Origin: Planctomycetaceae bacterium
Lineage (GTDB): Bacteria > Planctomycetota > Planctomycetia > Pirellulales > UBA1268
Assembly (NCBI GenBank): GCA_902629495.1
Contig: CACORA010000006.1
Span: forward strand, 1-64,000
Direction of reading: 5' to 3'
DNA length: 64,000 bases
Shown: positions 27,391 to 36,936 of the stretch, piece by piece
Layout of the letters: every line of letters begins with the position of its first letter
Position numbering within the stretch: the stretch's first letter is position 1
Notes under the pieces: generated by a model
Seen by the model: the letters and a program-made list of their open reading frames with translations, nothing else
Told to the model about the DNA's origin: nothing
The model's database searches: none
Position numbers and translations under genes: made by a program

Positions 27391-29720
27391 ACACCAAGCA
27401 AAATAAATCATTGGATATCGAGGAAGAAATCACTTCTACAGAACAGGAGCGGTTCGAGGCGAAGATTACAGCCTATGCTCTTGGGCAACTTCCAGAAGAT
27501 GAAAAAGCAGAAGTTGAACGCTTGTTAGCTGATCAAAGCCGAACGGACTTGCGGGAGCATGTAGCCGAGATCCAGTCGGTTGCCGAGGTCATCCGATCAA
27601 CACCTGATGAAGAAGAGCTCTCTCGGTCATCAGATCTTCGAAGAATGGTTCTCGCCGCAGTGACGCAGCCAGAGCCGGTTCGTTCGCGTGCAGTCCGGTA
27701 CAGATGGCTTGTTTCGGTCGGTGCCGTGGCTGCGTGTGTGCTGTTCGTCATTGCTCTCCCTCAGGTATTGAAAGAGAAAACACTCGAAGAGAAAAATGTG
27801 GCATTTGTGTCGAAAGAAACTGACGGGGCTGTCGCAAAAAAGCGTAAGAGCCTGTCGCGTCAGTTGGATGCTTCGGAGGAACAGCAATCGGCGAAGACAA
27901 GATCAGAGAAAGTTGGTGAAACAAGCCGGGTGTCAGATCTTGCAGTTCGAACTCGGGGAGCTTCGAAACGTGAGCGGTCAATGCCACTCAATGCCAGTAA
28001 AACTGAGGAGATAGCAGAAGAGGCAAATGAGCCATTTGCTGCGGATGCATCAGGACGGGTTGCTGGTCAAGTACGAGTTATGGCCGACCAGCTGTCCGTT
28101 CCGGCGATGAGTGAAGCAGAAGGAAAGGACAAGTCTCAATCAGGCATTGGCGGAGGAGTTATTAATTCGCGTCGTGCCGTGGTACCGAAGATAAAGGAGC
28201 CAAGTGCCCTGAACTTGAGTCTCAATGATAGTCGAAGGGAATATTGGGTTGATGACCTGGAGCGGCCCCAATCTTTGTCCGGTGAAGGGTATGCAGAGCT
28301 TATTGAAAATACAGTCGTTTCACCAAAGGATCATCCTCTCTCAACATTTTCAATTGATGTCGACACGGCCTCATATGCCAATACGCGACGATTTCTTCAA
28401 TCGCGTCGGTTACCTCCTCGGGATGCGGTCAGAATTGAGGAACTGATTAATTATTTTCAATATGATTACCCTCAGCCAGAGGGCGACACGCCCTTCTCTG
28501 TTACCGTAGATGCCGCACGGTGCCCTTGGAATAGTGGTCATCGCCTCGTTCGAATTGGCTTACAGGGCCAGTCAATCGACCGTGATGCACGGCCAGTTGG
28601 AAATCTTGTATTCCTGATTGATGTTTCGGGTTCGATGCAGTCCTCGAATAAATTACCACTTGTTCAGCAGGCTCTTGGTTTGCTTGTGGATGAGCTGACC
28701 GAGAATGATCGAGTGTCTATCGTGACCTATGCTGGACGTGCAGGGCTTGTTTTAGCACCAACAACAGGTGATCAGAAGCAAGTCATTCGTGATGCTATTG
28801 AGTCCTTGTCAGCCGGGGGTTCAACGCATGGGAGCGCTGGAATCAATCTAGCCTACGAGCAGGCTCAAGAACATTTTGTCGATGGTGGAGCCAATCGGGT
28901 GATTCTTGCAACCGATGGAGATCTGAATGTCGGAGTAACCAATACGAATAACCTGAAGGATCTGATTGCTGAAAAAGCAAAAACAGGTGTATTCCTGACG
29001 GTGCTCGGTTTTGGTGAAGGAAATTTACAAGATGAAAAGATGGAAGCACTCGCTGATCATGGGAATGGTATCTACGGATACATTGATGGTGTTCGTGAGG
29101 CGAGGAAGGTCTTTGTTGAGCAACTGACCGGTAGCACTGTGACGATTGCCAAAGATGTGAAGATTCAAGTGGAGTTTAATCCAACTCAAGTAGCATCGTA
29201 CCGTCTGCTTGGCTACGAAAATCGTGCGTTGGCTGCTCGAGACTTTCGAGATGATAAGAAAGACGCAGGTGACATAGGAGCAGGTCATAGTGTGACTGCA
29301 CTGTATGAGATTACTCTTGTCGGTGAGTCCGATGCTGATGAACCTGGTGTCGAGCCACTAAAGTACCAAGCTCCGGTTGAAGAAAAAGAGACTCCTACTG
29401 AAAATCTTGATCCCAGCGTTAGCCGTGAACTTCTTACAGTAAAGCTTCGTTGGAAAAAGCCTGATGCGGTTGAAAGCTCCGATTTTGAAGTTCCTTTTTC
29501 AGATCGTGGACCATCTTTTGACGAAGCTTCGGTGGACTTTCGATTCGCATCCGCCGTTGCAGCCTACGGAATGATTCTAAGAAATAGTGGTCAAAAAGGT
29601 GATGCAACGTACGAAATGGTGTCTCGCATTGCAGGAGAGTCACTCGGTCAAGATGACGGCGGATATCGAGCCGAGTTTCTTGATCTCGTTCGCAAGGCAC
29701 AAAATCTACAGAACAGGTGA
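27387..29720 (+). CDS. Anti-sigma-like transmembrane protein with VWA domain and C-terminal DUF3520-type domain
   Basis: A 777-residue protein. Residues about 15-90 resemble the cytoplasmic domain of planctomycete anti-sigma proteins (ITAYALGQLPEDEKAEVERLL). A single membrane span follows (about 107-128, WLVSVGAVAACVLFVIALP), then a charged linker to about 270. The extracytoplasmic part has a VWF_N-type segment (STFSIDVDTASYANTRRFL, RIEELINYF), a VWA domain with an intact metal-ion site DVSGSMQSS and later TDGDLNVG, and a C-terminal DUF3520-type domain (YRLLGYENR, TALYEITLVG, LLTVKLRWKKPD), as in the YfbK family. Coupling to the sigma gene and the topology suggest that VWA ligand binding outside controls sigma release inside; that part is inference. 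Confidence 0.86.
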   Translation: MNTKQNKSLDIEEEITSTEQERFEAKITAYALGQLPEDEKAEVERLLADQSRTDLREHVAEIQSVAEVIRSTPDEEELSRSSDLRRMVLAAVTQPEPVRSRAVRYRWLVSVGAVAACVLFVIALPQVLKEKTLEEKNVAFVSKETDGAVAKKRKSLSRQLDASEEQQSAKTRSEKVGETSRVSDLAVRTRGASKRERSMPLNASKTEEIAEEANEPFAADASGRVAGQVRVMADQLSVPAMSEAEGKDKSQSGIGGGVINSRRAVVPKIKEPSALNLSLNDSRREYWVDDLERPQSLSGEGYAELIENTVVSPKDHPLSTFSIDVDTASYANTRRFLQSRRLPPRDAVRIEELINYFQYDYPQPEGDTPFSVTVDAARCPWNSGHRLVRIGLQGQSIDRDARPVGNLVFLIDVSGSMQSSNKLPLVQQALGLLVDELTENDRVSIVTYAGRAGLVLAPTTGDQKQVIRDAIESLSAGGSTHGSAGINLAYEQAQEHFVDGGANRVILATDGDLNVGVTNTNNLKDLIAEKAKTGVFLTVLGFGEGNLQDEKMEALADHGNGIYGYIDGVREARKVFVEQLTGSTVTIAKDVKIQVEFNPTQVASYRLLGYENRALAARDFRDDKKDAGDIGAGHSVTALYEITLVGESDADEPGVEPLKYQAPVEEKETPTENLDPSVSRELLTVKLRWKKPDAVESSDFEVPFSDRGPSFDEASVDFRFASAVAAYGMILRNSGQKGDATYEMVSRIAGESLGQDDGGYRAEFLDLVRKAQNLQNR

Positions 29721-29771
29721 AACGTGGGTGTCATCCGTATGTGCATTCAAACAACAGGGCTGGCCAAGGGC

Positions 29772-30830
29772 TCAATGATTTCCTTGGCCTGCAAGCCATC
29801 GTTCTGCATCAAGTGCTGACATGCAACCGGTACCTGCTGCAGAAATGGCTTGACGATAGTAATCATCAGCGACGTCTCCTGCAGCAAATACTCCCTCTAC
29901 ACTTGTCTCTGTTCGAAAATGCTTTTTCCATACGATGTACTTTTTAGGATTCAACTCGAGTTGATTGTCTAGAAAAGCTGTATTCGGTGTATGACCAATA
30001 GCGAGAAAAACTCCAGCAACATCAAGTGTAGTTTCTGTGTCTCCTCCTGATGAAGCTAGGCGCACTCCTGTCACACCATTTTTATCGTCTCCCAGAACTT
30101 CAGCCAGTGTGGTATTGAAATGAATAGAGACTTTATCATCATCGAACGCTCGTTGAGCCATAATTTTTGATGCTCGAAATTCATCTCGACGATGTACAAG
30201 GTGTACCGTACTTGCAAATTTTGTAAGGTACGTTGCTTCTTCGATTGCAGAGTCACCTCCTCCAATAACGACTAATGGTTTATTCCGAAATCGCGGTAAT
30301 GCTCCATCACATACTGCACAGGCGCTGACGCCTCGATTTTTGAATGCCTCCTCACTTGGGAGGCCAAGCCAATTTGCACTTGCTCCCGTCGCCACAATGA
30401 CGGACTTGGCATAAGTGGTTTCACCCGTTGATGAAACAAGTGCAAAAGGACGCTTTGAAAAGTCAACGTTGAGAATATCATCGGTGATGACTCGTGTTCC
30501 GAAATTACATGCTTGTTGACGCATCAGCTCCATGAGTTCGGGGCCAGTAATTCCATTGCCCTCATGAGGTGGCATGATCATTCGCCGATCTTGTGGAAGT
30601 GCTGAATCCAAAAATGTGCCTAAGTCACCCGCAGGAAAACCCGCAAAGTTTTCAACCTCACTGGTCAGGGCCAGTTGTCCCAAAGGAAGCGTGCCAGCCA
30701 TGCGATTCTCTTCGCTAATGGCTCCTTCAAAAACAAGGGGCTTGAGCTGGGCTCGAGCCGCATAGATTGCAGCTGACCAACCAGCGGGACCACTTCCAAT
30801 AATGACGACGTTTTCTACTGCGGCGGGCAT
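29772..30830 (-). CDS. trxB: Thioredoxin reductase (NADPH)
   Basis: A flavoprotein of 352 residues. The FAD-binding [16 protein letters not shown] is at the N-terminus, the redox-active disulfide is in the canonical CAVCDGA, the NADPH-binding motif is [13 protein letters not shown], and the FAD end motif reads [16 protein letters not shown]. It reduces thioredoxin using NADPH in the cytoplasm. The start at ATG 30830 is preferred over the longer ORF (to 30884) because GGAG lies six bases before it and [17 protein letters not shown] matches the usual N-terminus. It is convergent with the VWA gene. Confidence 0.94.
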   Translation of the reverse strand: MPAAVENVVIIGSGPAGWSAAIYAARAQLKPLVFEGAISEENRMAGTLPLGQLALTSEVENFAGFPAGDLGTFLDSALPQDRRMIMPPHEGNGITGPELMELMRQQACNFGTRVITDDILNVDFSKRPFALVSSTGETTYAKSVIVATGASANWLGLPSEEAFKNRGVSACAVCDGALPRFRNKPLVVIGGGDSAIEEATYLTKFASTVHLVHRRDEFRASKIMAQRAFDDDKVSIHFNTTLAEVLGDDKNGVTGVRLASSGGDTETTLDVAGVFLAIGHTPNTAFLDNQLELNPKKYIVWKKHFRTETSVEGVFAAGDVADDYYRQAISAAGTGCMSALDAERWLAGQGNH

Positions 30831-30971
30831 AGGTGCTCCATTTCTCGATGTGTTTGGCTTACTCCCGGTGATCGTGCGAAGCATTCGACTCAGTCGGTGT
30901 GATTCGGCATGATAGTCTGGGCGGCGACAGTATAGGCGGCTTTTCCCAACTTTCCCAAGGTGTGCTTCACG

Positions 30972-32867
30972 ATGACTGTCTTCATGATCGTTCTCGGAGC
31001 AGCTTTGCTCCTTATTGCAGGATATGCTACCTATGGCCGCTGGTTAGCCGAAAAGATTTTTCGACTTGATGCGACTTCAGAAATGCCGAGTGTGGCACTC
31101 CGGGACAATAAAGATTATGTCCCAACATCTCCTGCAATTGTATTTGGACATCATTTTACAAGTATTGCAGGAACAGGTCCTATTGTTGGTCCTGCGCTTG
31201 CCATCATGTGGGGATGGGGGCCAGCCATTCTGTGGGTCCTTTTTGGAGCAATCTTTATTGGTGCAGTACATGATATGGCAGCGTTGATTGTAAGTTGTAG
31301 AAATCAGGGCATGACTATTGGTGAAGTAGCTGGTCGGCTGCTCAATCCGAGAGTCAGGCTCCTCTTTCTCGTGCTGTTACTTTTTGCACTGTGGATAGTG
31401 CTTGCGATTTTTGGGTGGGTGATTGCCAGTGTTTTTGTGCAATTTCCTGAATCAGTAGTCCCTGTCTTTCTTCAGATTCCAATTGCCGTTTGGATAGGCT
31501 TATGTGTCCACAGAACAGGACGCAACTTACTTGTGCCAAGCATTGTTGCCCTTGCCATAATGATAGCCACAGTGTGGTTGGGAGCAGGTTGTCCGGGCCT
31601 GGACTGGACTGGAGGGTGGGTTGGAAATGGAGTGCGTAGTATCAATGAAACAGTTGCTGCATGGCCGGTGTGGGTATGGGTCGCTGTATTGTTGAGTTAC
31701 TGCTACGTAGCAAGTGTTTTGCCAGTTTGGGTTTTGCTTCAACCGAGAGATTACATCAATAGCCTGCAGCTTATCACAAGTCTTTGCCTGATTGTCACTG
31801 GTCTCTTCGTGGTTGCTTTTGTTGGTGGAACGGTATCAGAGAACGGGAGCCGAGCACCTCTGGAAATGGTGGCACCAACGATAAATCTTCATCCATCAGG
31901 CGCTCCGCCCATTGTGCCATTCTTGTTTGTGACTATTGCGTGTGGAGCGATTAGTGGTTTTCACTGTCTTGTCAGTTCGGGCACAAGTAGCAAACAGCTA
32001 CGAAGTGAAGCAGATGCTCGTATCGTTGGGTATGGTTCGATGTTACTTGAAGCATTCCTCGCAATCTTGGTAATTGTGGCAGTCGGTGCAGGTATTGGAT
32101 TGGGGTGGCAGCAGGCATATCCCGGAATGACGGGAGAGGCCTTATGGAGCAGCATTTATGCTGATTGGACAAAAGTCACAGGCGGCTCAGCAATCGCTGC
32201 CTTTGTGGTCGGTTCTGGGAATTTTTTGGAGTCTCTTGGAATTGACCCTACCTTTGCCAGAGCTCTCATGGGTGTGCTTGTTGCAAGTTTTGCCGGAACG
32301 ACACTGGATACAGCAACACGACTTCAGCGGTACGTTATTCAGGAGTTGGCTGGAACATTACTTAAGAAAAAGGGTGTCTTGAAAAAAACATCACGTTTCA
32401 ATCCTCTTTGGTGGCTGACAACACCACATGGTGCAACATTGTTTGCAGTTTCATCTGCGTTTCTTTTGGCCCTTATGCCTGCACCCGGAAAACCGTGGAC
32501 CTTCGAGTCTCTGGGCACGGGAGGGCTCATACTCTGGCCGCTCTTTGGAGCGACCAATCAGTTGCTCGCAGGCCTTTGTCTGATTGTTATCTGCTTTTAT
32601 CTTCAGCGACGAGGCCTTCCAACATGGATGACCCTCGTGCCAGCAACATTTATGCTCATTATGCCAGCATGGGCACTCATCCATGACACTCGCAGATGGT
32701 TTTTAGACGGGAATGGAGCATTGGCAGCAGTTGCAGTGTTGATGTTGGTTCTAGAAGCTTGGATGATCGTGGAGGCAGTACTCCTATGGCCACGAGTACG
32801 CGGCATCTTGGAAGAGACTCTTCCTCCAGCGTCACTAAAATCTCAAGACATGAAGATGTCTTCATGA
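30972..32867 (+). CDS. cstA: Carbon starvation protein CstA family transporter
   Basis: A polytopic membrane protein of 631 residues with many hydrophobic spans and the CstA signatures [18 protein letters not shown] near residue 65 and SGTSSKQ. Family members import pyruvate or peptides during carbon limitation. Start ATG 30972 is chosen; GTG 30960 is four codons upstream in the same frame. It ends with an ATGA overlap (32864-32867) with the tiny DUF2256 gene, then nnrE, so the three are probably co-transcribed and coupled. Confidence 0.93.
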   Translation: MTVFMIVLGAALLLIAGYATYGRWLAEKIFRLDATSEMPSVALRDNKDYVPTSPAIVFGHHFTSIAGTGPIVGPALAIMWGWGPAILWVLFGAIFIGAVHDMAALIVSCRNQGMTIGEVAGRLLNPRVRLLFLVLLLFALWIVLAIFGWVIASVFVQFPESVVPVFLQIPIAVWIGLCVHRTGRNLLVPSIVALAIMIATVWLGAGCPGLDWTGGWVGNGVRSINETVAAWPVWVWVAVLLSYCYVASVLPVWVLLQPRDYINSLQLITSLCLIVTGLFVVAFVGGTVSENGSRAPLEMVAPTINLHPSGAPPIVPFLFVTIACGAISGFHCLVSSGTSSKQLRSEADARIVGYGSMLLEAFLAILVIVAVGAGIGLGWQQAYPGMTGEALWSSIYADWTKVTGGSAIAAFVVGSGNFLESLGIDPTFARALMGVLVASFAGTTLDTATRLQRYVIQELAGTLLKKKGVLKKTSRFNPLWWLTTPHGATLFAVSSAFLLALMPAPGKPWTFESLGTGGLILWPLFGATNQLLAGLCLIVICFYLQRRGLPTWMTLVPATFMLIMPAWALIHDTRRWFLDGNGALAAVAVLMLVLEAWMIVEAVLLWPRVRGILEETLPPASLKSQDMKMSS

Positions 32868-33025
32868 AGGCGCAGCATCAGATACATGAAAAGATTTGTT
32901 GGGCATGCGGCAGGCCATTTAGATGGCGAAAGAAATGGAAGCGGTGCTGGGAGCAAGTTCGTTATTGCAGCAACAAGTGTCGAACTCAAGGAAAAATAAA
33001 GAAAGGGTCAGTATGCGACCGCTGA
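32864..33025 (+). CDS. DUF2256 family mini-protein
   Basis: A 53-codon gene starting in the ATGA overlap with the cstA stop. The protein reads as the DUF2256 family: C-W-A-C-G-R-P-F at its start, then [19 protein letters not shown], with four cysteines in a CxxC...CxxxC layout that probably bind zinc. Function is unknown. It ends inside the start of nnrE (overlap 33013-33025). Because it is short and buried between larger genes it is easily missed by gene finders. A DUF2805/TIGR03643 gene, which I recall as a frequent genomic companion of this family, is also in this window at 58481. Confidence 0.85.
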   Translation: MKAQHQIHEKICWACGRPFRWRKKWKRCWEQVRYCSNKCRTQGKIKKGSVCDR

Positions 33026-33687
33026 CACGAAATGAGGTCCGTCAAATCGACGATTGGGCCATTGAAGAACTTGGCCTGCCGGGGATTATTCTGATGGAGA
33101 ATGCAGGGCGAAATGCCGCCATGCTTCTTCACGAAAAGGTTTCAGGAGGCCGTGTTTCTGTTGTGTGTGGCAAAGGGAATAATGCAGGTGATGGTCTTGT
33201 GATCGCAAGGCATCTCTGGAAACGCTCATACGATCTTCAAATTCTGCTGGCATGTCCGCCAGAAGATTTTCATGGTGATGTCTTAACACATTGGAATGTA
33301 ACAAAGAAACTTGGAATTCCTTTTTTTCAAATGAATGAGGCTTCTTTGAAGACCTGGAAGCAGAAACTCAAAGACACTAAATGGATCGTTGATGCACTTC
33401 TCGGTACGGGTGCCGTAGGATCACCTCGTGGTGTATTTAAAACAGCTATTCAGGCAATAAACTTCTTTTCGAGCACACATCGAAGTCATGTTTTTGCTGT
33501 GGATATACCTTCCGGACTCGATTGTGACTCAGGTGAAGGTAGTGATGAGTGCATAAAAGCTGATATTACAGGTACCTTCGTAGCACAAAAGATTGGTTTT
33601 CTTAATCCAAAGGCATGTCGCTGGCTTGGTGAGGTTTGTGTACTTGATATTGGTGTACCAATGCAAGCGGTGACTGTTCTTTTATAA
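33013..33687 (+). CDS. nnrE: NAD(P)H-hydrate epimerase (YjeF_N domain only)
   Basis: A 224-residue YjeF N-terminal-domain protein that epimerises damaged NADHX/NADPHX in metabolite repair. [20 protein letters not shown] (usually GNNGGDG), VDALLGTG and [13 protein letters not shown] are visible. No C-terminal dehydratase domain is attached, so an NnrD would have to come from elsewhere. Start ATG 33013 is chosen because the frame is open further upstream only within the DUF2256 gene, and [13 protein letters not shown] is the family N-terminus. Its stop lies in a palindromic TTATAA (33682-33687) shared with the convergent cax gene's stop. Confidence 0.9.
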   Translation: MRPLTRNEVRQIDDWAIEELGLPGIILMENAGRNAAMLLHEKVSGGRVSVVCGKGNNAGDGLVIARHLWKRSYDLQILLACPPEDFHGDVLTHWNVTKKLGIPFFQMNEASLKTWKQKLKDTKWIVDALLGTGAVGSPRGVFKTAIQAINFFSSTHRSHVFAVDIPSGLDCDSGEGSDECIKADITGTFVAQKIGFLNPKACRWLGEVCVLDIGVPMQAVTVLL

Positions 33688-34731
33688 AGAAGACATGTAG
33701 CTCTCTGGTACATGGTAGAATGCAAAAGCAAATATGGCATAGGTGGCAAGAAGTAAGACGCCTTCCATCCACGTTACCTTGCCATCTTGGATGAGTTCTC
33801 GAGTAACGATGACAGAGATAACAATTGCAATAATTTCAATGCCTGAAAAAGCAAGATCCATCGGCTGGCCAACCAATAGTCCTAGTAGTACAAGTAGTGG
33901 TGCAACAAGCAGAACCATTTGAATGGTTGAGCCCACCGTAACGGCGAGTACAAGTTCTTGTTTGCCTGCTTTTGCGAAACGAAGTGCTGTGAGGACTTCA
34001 CCGCATCCACCAACACCCCCCAGAAGAACAACACCGCTAAAGACATCAGAAAGACCAAGTGTGTGAGCCATCGGCTGTAATGATTCGGTTAAGAGATCAC
34101 TTGTGAATGCTAATCCAAGTGCCGCGATTCCCAGCTGTACAAGCGCCTTGCTGATTGAAGTTTTTCCCCGTGCGTTAGATAAAGACGCTCGTTCAGAGGC
34201 ATTCAAGGGTTGCTGAAAGAAGGTGTACACTAAATTGATGATGTAAACGAGGAGGAGAATCAGTGCAATTTCAGTAGAAAGTTCTCGTGATGCATCTGGA
34301 ACAACAGACTGAAATACAGCCGGAATAATAAAGCAAAAGCTACAAAGCATGAGCATTGCAGCATTGAAGCGAAGATACTTTTGTTCAAACTTTTGTGTGC
34401 CAAACTTCAGGCCACCTACGACGAGTGCACATCCCAGTCCAACAAGTAAATTCACCAAGATTGAACCAGTAAGTGACGCTTTGACAACAGAAGCAAGTCC
34501 ATTCTTAAGCCCAGCTAAACCAATAATGAGCTCTGGTGCATTAGCAAGTGTGGCACTGAGAAGACCCCCTAAAGAAGATCCAAGTTGACCACTCAGATGA
34601 TCTGTTGCTGAGCCAAGCAATTCAACAAGAGGAGGAATTGCGATAAGTGCGGAGCAGAATACCCACAATGGAGATGCGCCGCTCCAGTTGAGAAAAGCTG
34701 TAATGGGGACAAAGATGAGCAACCACTTCAT
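33682..34731 (-). CDS. cax: Calcium/proton exchanger (CaCA superfamily)
   Basis: A 349-residue membrane antiporter with about eleven hydrophobic spans in two inverted halves. The first alpha repeat reads LLSATLANAPELIIGLAGL and the second contains VLLGGVGGCGEVLTALRFA, each with the conserved Glu that binds the cation (consensus GNAxE). It exports Ca2+ in exchange for protons. Only six bases separate its ATG (34731) from the stop of the prolyl oligopeptidase gene, so it is probably the last gene of the long phoH unit. Substrate specificity within the family (Ca2+ versus Na+/Ca2+) is by similarity only. Confidence 0.85.
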   Translation of the reverse strand: MKWLLIFVPITAFLNWSGASPLWVFCSALIAIPPLVELLGSATDHLSGQLGSSLGGLLSATLANAPELIIGLAGLKNGLASVVKASLTGSILVNLLVGLGCALVVGGLKFGTQKFEQKYLRFNAAMLMLCSFCFIIPAVFQSVVPDASRELSTEIALILLLVYIINLVYTFFQQPLNASERASLSNARGKTSISKALVQLGIAALGLAFTSDLLTESLQPMAHTLGLSDVFSGVVLLGGVGGCGEVLTALRFAKAGKQELVLAVTVGSTIQMVLLVAPLLVLLGLLVGQPMDLAFSGIEIIAIVISVIVTRELIQDGKVTWMEGVLLLATYAIFAFAFYHVPESYMSSL

Positions 34732-34737
34732 TCTGAA

Positions 34738-36936
34738 TCACTTCAGTTGTGTTTCTAGAAAAGACCATGCCATCGCATCCATGAAGGCACGCTGCTGATT
34801 ATTTGCAGCACCACCATGGCCACCCTCAATATTTTCATAGTACAGCACGCTTTTGTCTGCTGATTCTAAGAGTGCAGCCATTTTTCGAGCATGGCCTGGG
34901 TGAACACGATCATCACGAGTTGATGTTGTGATAAGTATTGGAGGGTAGGAACGAGTCTTGAGAAAGTTGTGGTATGGTGAAAAACGTTTGATGAACTGCC
35001 ATTCTTCCGGGATGTCCGGATTTCCATACTCTCCTATCCAACTTGCACCAGCGAGCAGTTTATGAAATCGTTGCATGTCGAGGAGCGGTACCTGACAAAC
35101 AACAGCTCCAAAAAGATCAGGACGCATGGTGTACATGTTTCCAACAAGTAGTCCACCATTGCTCCCTCCTTTTACACCAAGGTGCTCCTGGGAGGTCACC
35201 TTTCTTCGTATCAAGTCTTCGGCAACGGCAATGAAGTCCTCATAGGCGCGGGGCCGTTTGTTCTTTAATGCTGCCTGATGCCATTTGGGGCCGAATTCAC
35301 CTCCGCCCCGTATATTTGCAACGACATATACATTGCCTTGTTCAAGCCATGCGGCACCAGTCAGTGAGTTATAGCTCGGTAAGAGTGGGATCTCAAAACC
35401 ACCATATCCGTAGAGAAGGGTAGGAGTTGAACCATCATGGGGAAGGTGTTTTGGGCCGATTTGGAAGTAAGGGATGCGGGTGCCATCTTGTGATGTTGTT
35501 TCATATTGTTGGACCGTCAGTCCATCGCTCTTAAAAAAAGATGGAGACTGTTTCAGCTTTTCTGGAAGAGGGTGACGTCGTTTATCAGAGAGTGTCCCAA
35601 AGGAGAGTATTGTGGGGCTGAGAGGTGTTGCCGTGGTAAGAAAGTAGTCGTCACTTTCCAGCCCATCAACAGCGGAAATACTTGCGGTTGCAACGTCTGG
35701 AATTCCTGGCAGTGGCTCTTTGTGCCATGTTCCGTCGTGATAGTGAAGAATGAAAATCCGACTCCTCACGTTGTCGAGTGTTTTCAGAAGAATGTTGTTA
35801 CGAGTTGTGGAAAATGCTACCAGGGATGTTCGTTCGGTTGGTTCATAGAGGACATCAAGTGTTGTACTATCACCGAGTGCTAGAAAGCGTTCAAGATTTG
35901 CAGCAAGGAGTGAACCTGCTTTATAGGTCGTGGTGCCACGTGTCCAATCGCTTCGTAGTTCAAGGAGCAACCAGTCACGATGGACGACTGCATTGGCGTC
36001 ATCAGGTTTTTGAATCTTGATAAGGTGACCATTCCGTTGAAGAAAGAGTTCGTCTGTCCAAAAGGTCATCTGCCTCGTGACAAAGCTACGTTCATAGCCA
36101 GGTGTTGGGTCATGCCATCCAACAACGGACATGTCTTCGGGTAAACCCTCGTAGAGTATCGAAGCATTTTCTAGGTTTGTTCCACGATCCCATTCCCGAA
36201 CAGTCCTTGGATATCCAGAAGTAGTCAGTGATTCAGGACCGAAATCTGTTGCAACCAAAAGAGTGTTTTTTGTTTTCCATGAAACCCAACTCTTCGCTTC
36301 GGGAAGTGAGAAGCCTCCCGCCACAAAGCTTTTTGTTTCTAGATCAAACTCACGAACAACATCGGCATCTGCTCCACCGCGGGAAAGCGAGACAAGGCAA
36401 AAACGGTCTTCAGGCTTTAACACTCGTACGCCATGCCAAACCCAATTCTCATTATCTCGTTTTGCGAGTGCATCAAGATCAAGTACGGTTTCCCAAGCAG
36501 GATTATTTCGTCGATATTGTTCCATGGATGTGCGCCGCCAAATACCCTTTGGGTTGTCAGCATCACGCCAAAAATTATAAAAGTATCTCCCGATTTTTGA
36601 GATCATCGGGATTCGTTTTTTCGAATCCAGAATGCCCAGAAGCCGTTGCTCAAGTTTTTCGAATGCGCTTGAATCAGTGAGTTGTTTTTCACTTTTTGCA
36701 TTCTGCTTGCGAACCCAATCAAGGGGCCTCTTACCTGTCACATTTTCAAGCCATATGAAGGGATCTGAAATGGGATTGTCGTGTTTTTCATCACCAAAGG
36801 AAGAAGACATTGTGAAATAAACACTCCCCAAAAGTAGACAATGCAGTAGATGTTTCAGAGGAAAAGAAAACGAGTTCATTCGGATGGAAAATGAAAATGA
36901 TGCAGGATTGAACTCAGTTGGAAAAGACTGCATCAT
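34738..36936 (-). CDS. Prolyl oligopeptidase family serine peptidase, exported
   Basis: A 732-residue S9A peptidase: an N-terminal seven-bladed propeller (residues about 60-430) with DPFIWLENVTGKRPLDWV at the start, then an alpha/beta hydrolase domain with GGSNGGLLVGN (nucleophile Ser), TSTRDDRVHPGHA (Asp) and IEGGHGGA (His). A signal-like hydrophobic stretch (HLLHCLLLGSVYFTM) lies near residues 28-42. Two starts compete: ATG 36936, in an ATGA overlap with proA that favours coupling, and ATG 36879, which places the signal peptide at the extreme N-terminus but has no clear Shine-Dalgarno sequence. It cleaves short peptides after proline; location is probably periplasmic. Confidence 0.88.
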   Translation of the reverse strand: MMQSFPTEFNPASFSFSIRMNSFSFPLKHLLHCLLLGSVYFTMSSSFGDEKHDNPISDPFIWLENVTGKRPLDWVRKQNAKSEKQLTDSSAFEKLEQRLLGILDSKKRIPMISKIGRYFYNFWRDADNPKGIWRRTSMEQYRRNNPAWETVLDLDALAKRDNENWVWHGVRVLKPEDRFCLVSLSRGGADADVVREFDLETKSFVAGGFSLPEAKSWVSWKTKNTLLVATDFGPESLTTSGYPRTVREWDRGTNLENASILYEGLPEDMSVVGWHDPTPGYERSFVTRQMTFWTDELFLQRNGHLIKIQKPDDANAVVHRDWLLLELRSDWTRGTTTYKAGSLLAANLERFLALGDSTTLDVLYEPTERTSLVAFSTTRNNILLKTLDNVRSRIFILHYHDGTWHKEPLPGIPDVATASISAVDGLESDDYFLTTATPLSPTILSFGTLSDKRRHPLPEKLKQSPSFFKSDGLTVQQYETTSQDGTRIPYFQIGPKHLPHDGSTPTLLYGYGGFEIPLLPSYNSLTGAAWLEQGNVYVVANIRGGGEFGPKWHQAALKNKRPRAYEDFIAVAEDLIRRKVTSQEHLGVKGGSNGGLLVGNMYTMRPDLFGAVVCQVPLLDMQRFHKLLAGASWIGEYGNPDIPEEWQFIKRFSPYHNFLKTRSYPPILITTSTRDDRVHPGHARKMAALLESADKSVLYYENIEGGHGGAANNQQRAFMDAMAWSFLETQLK

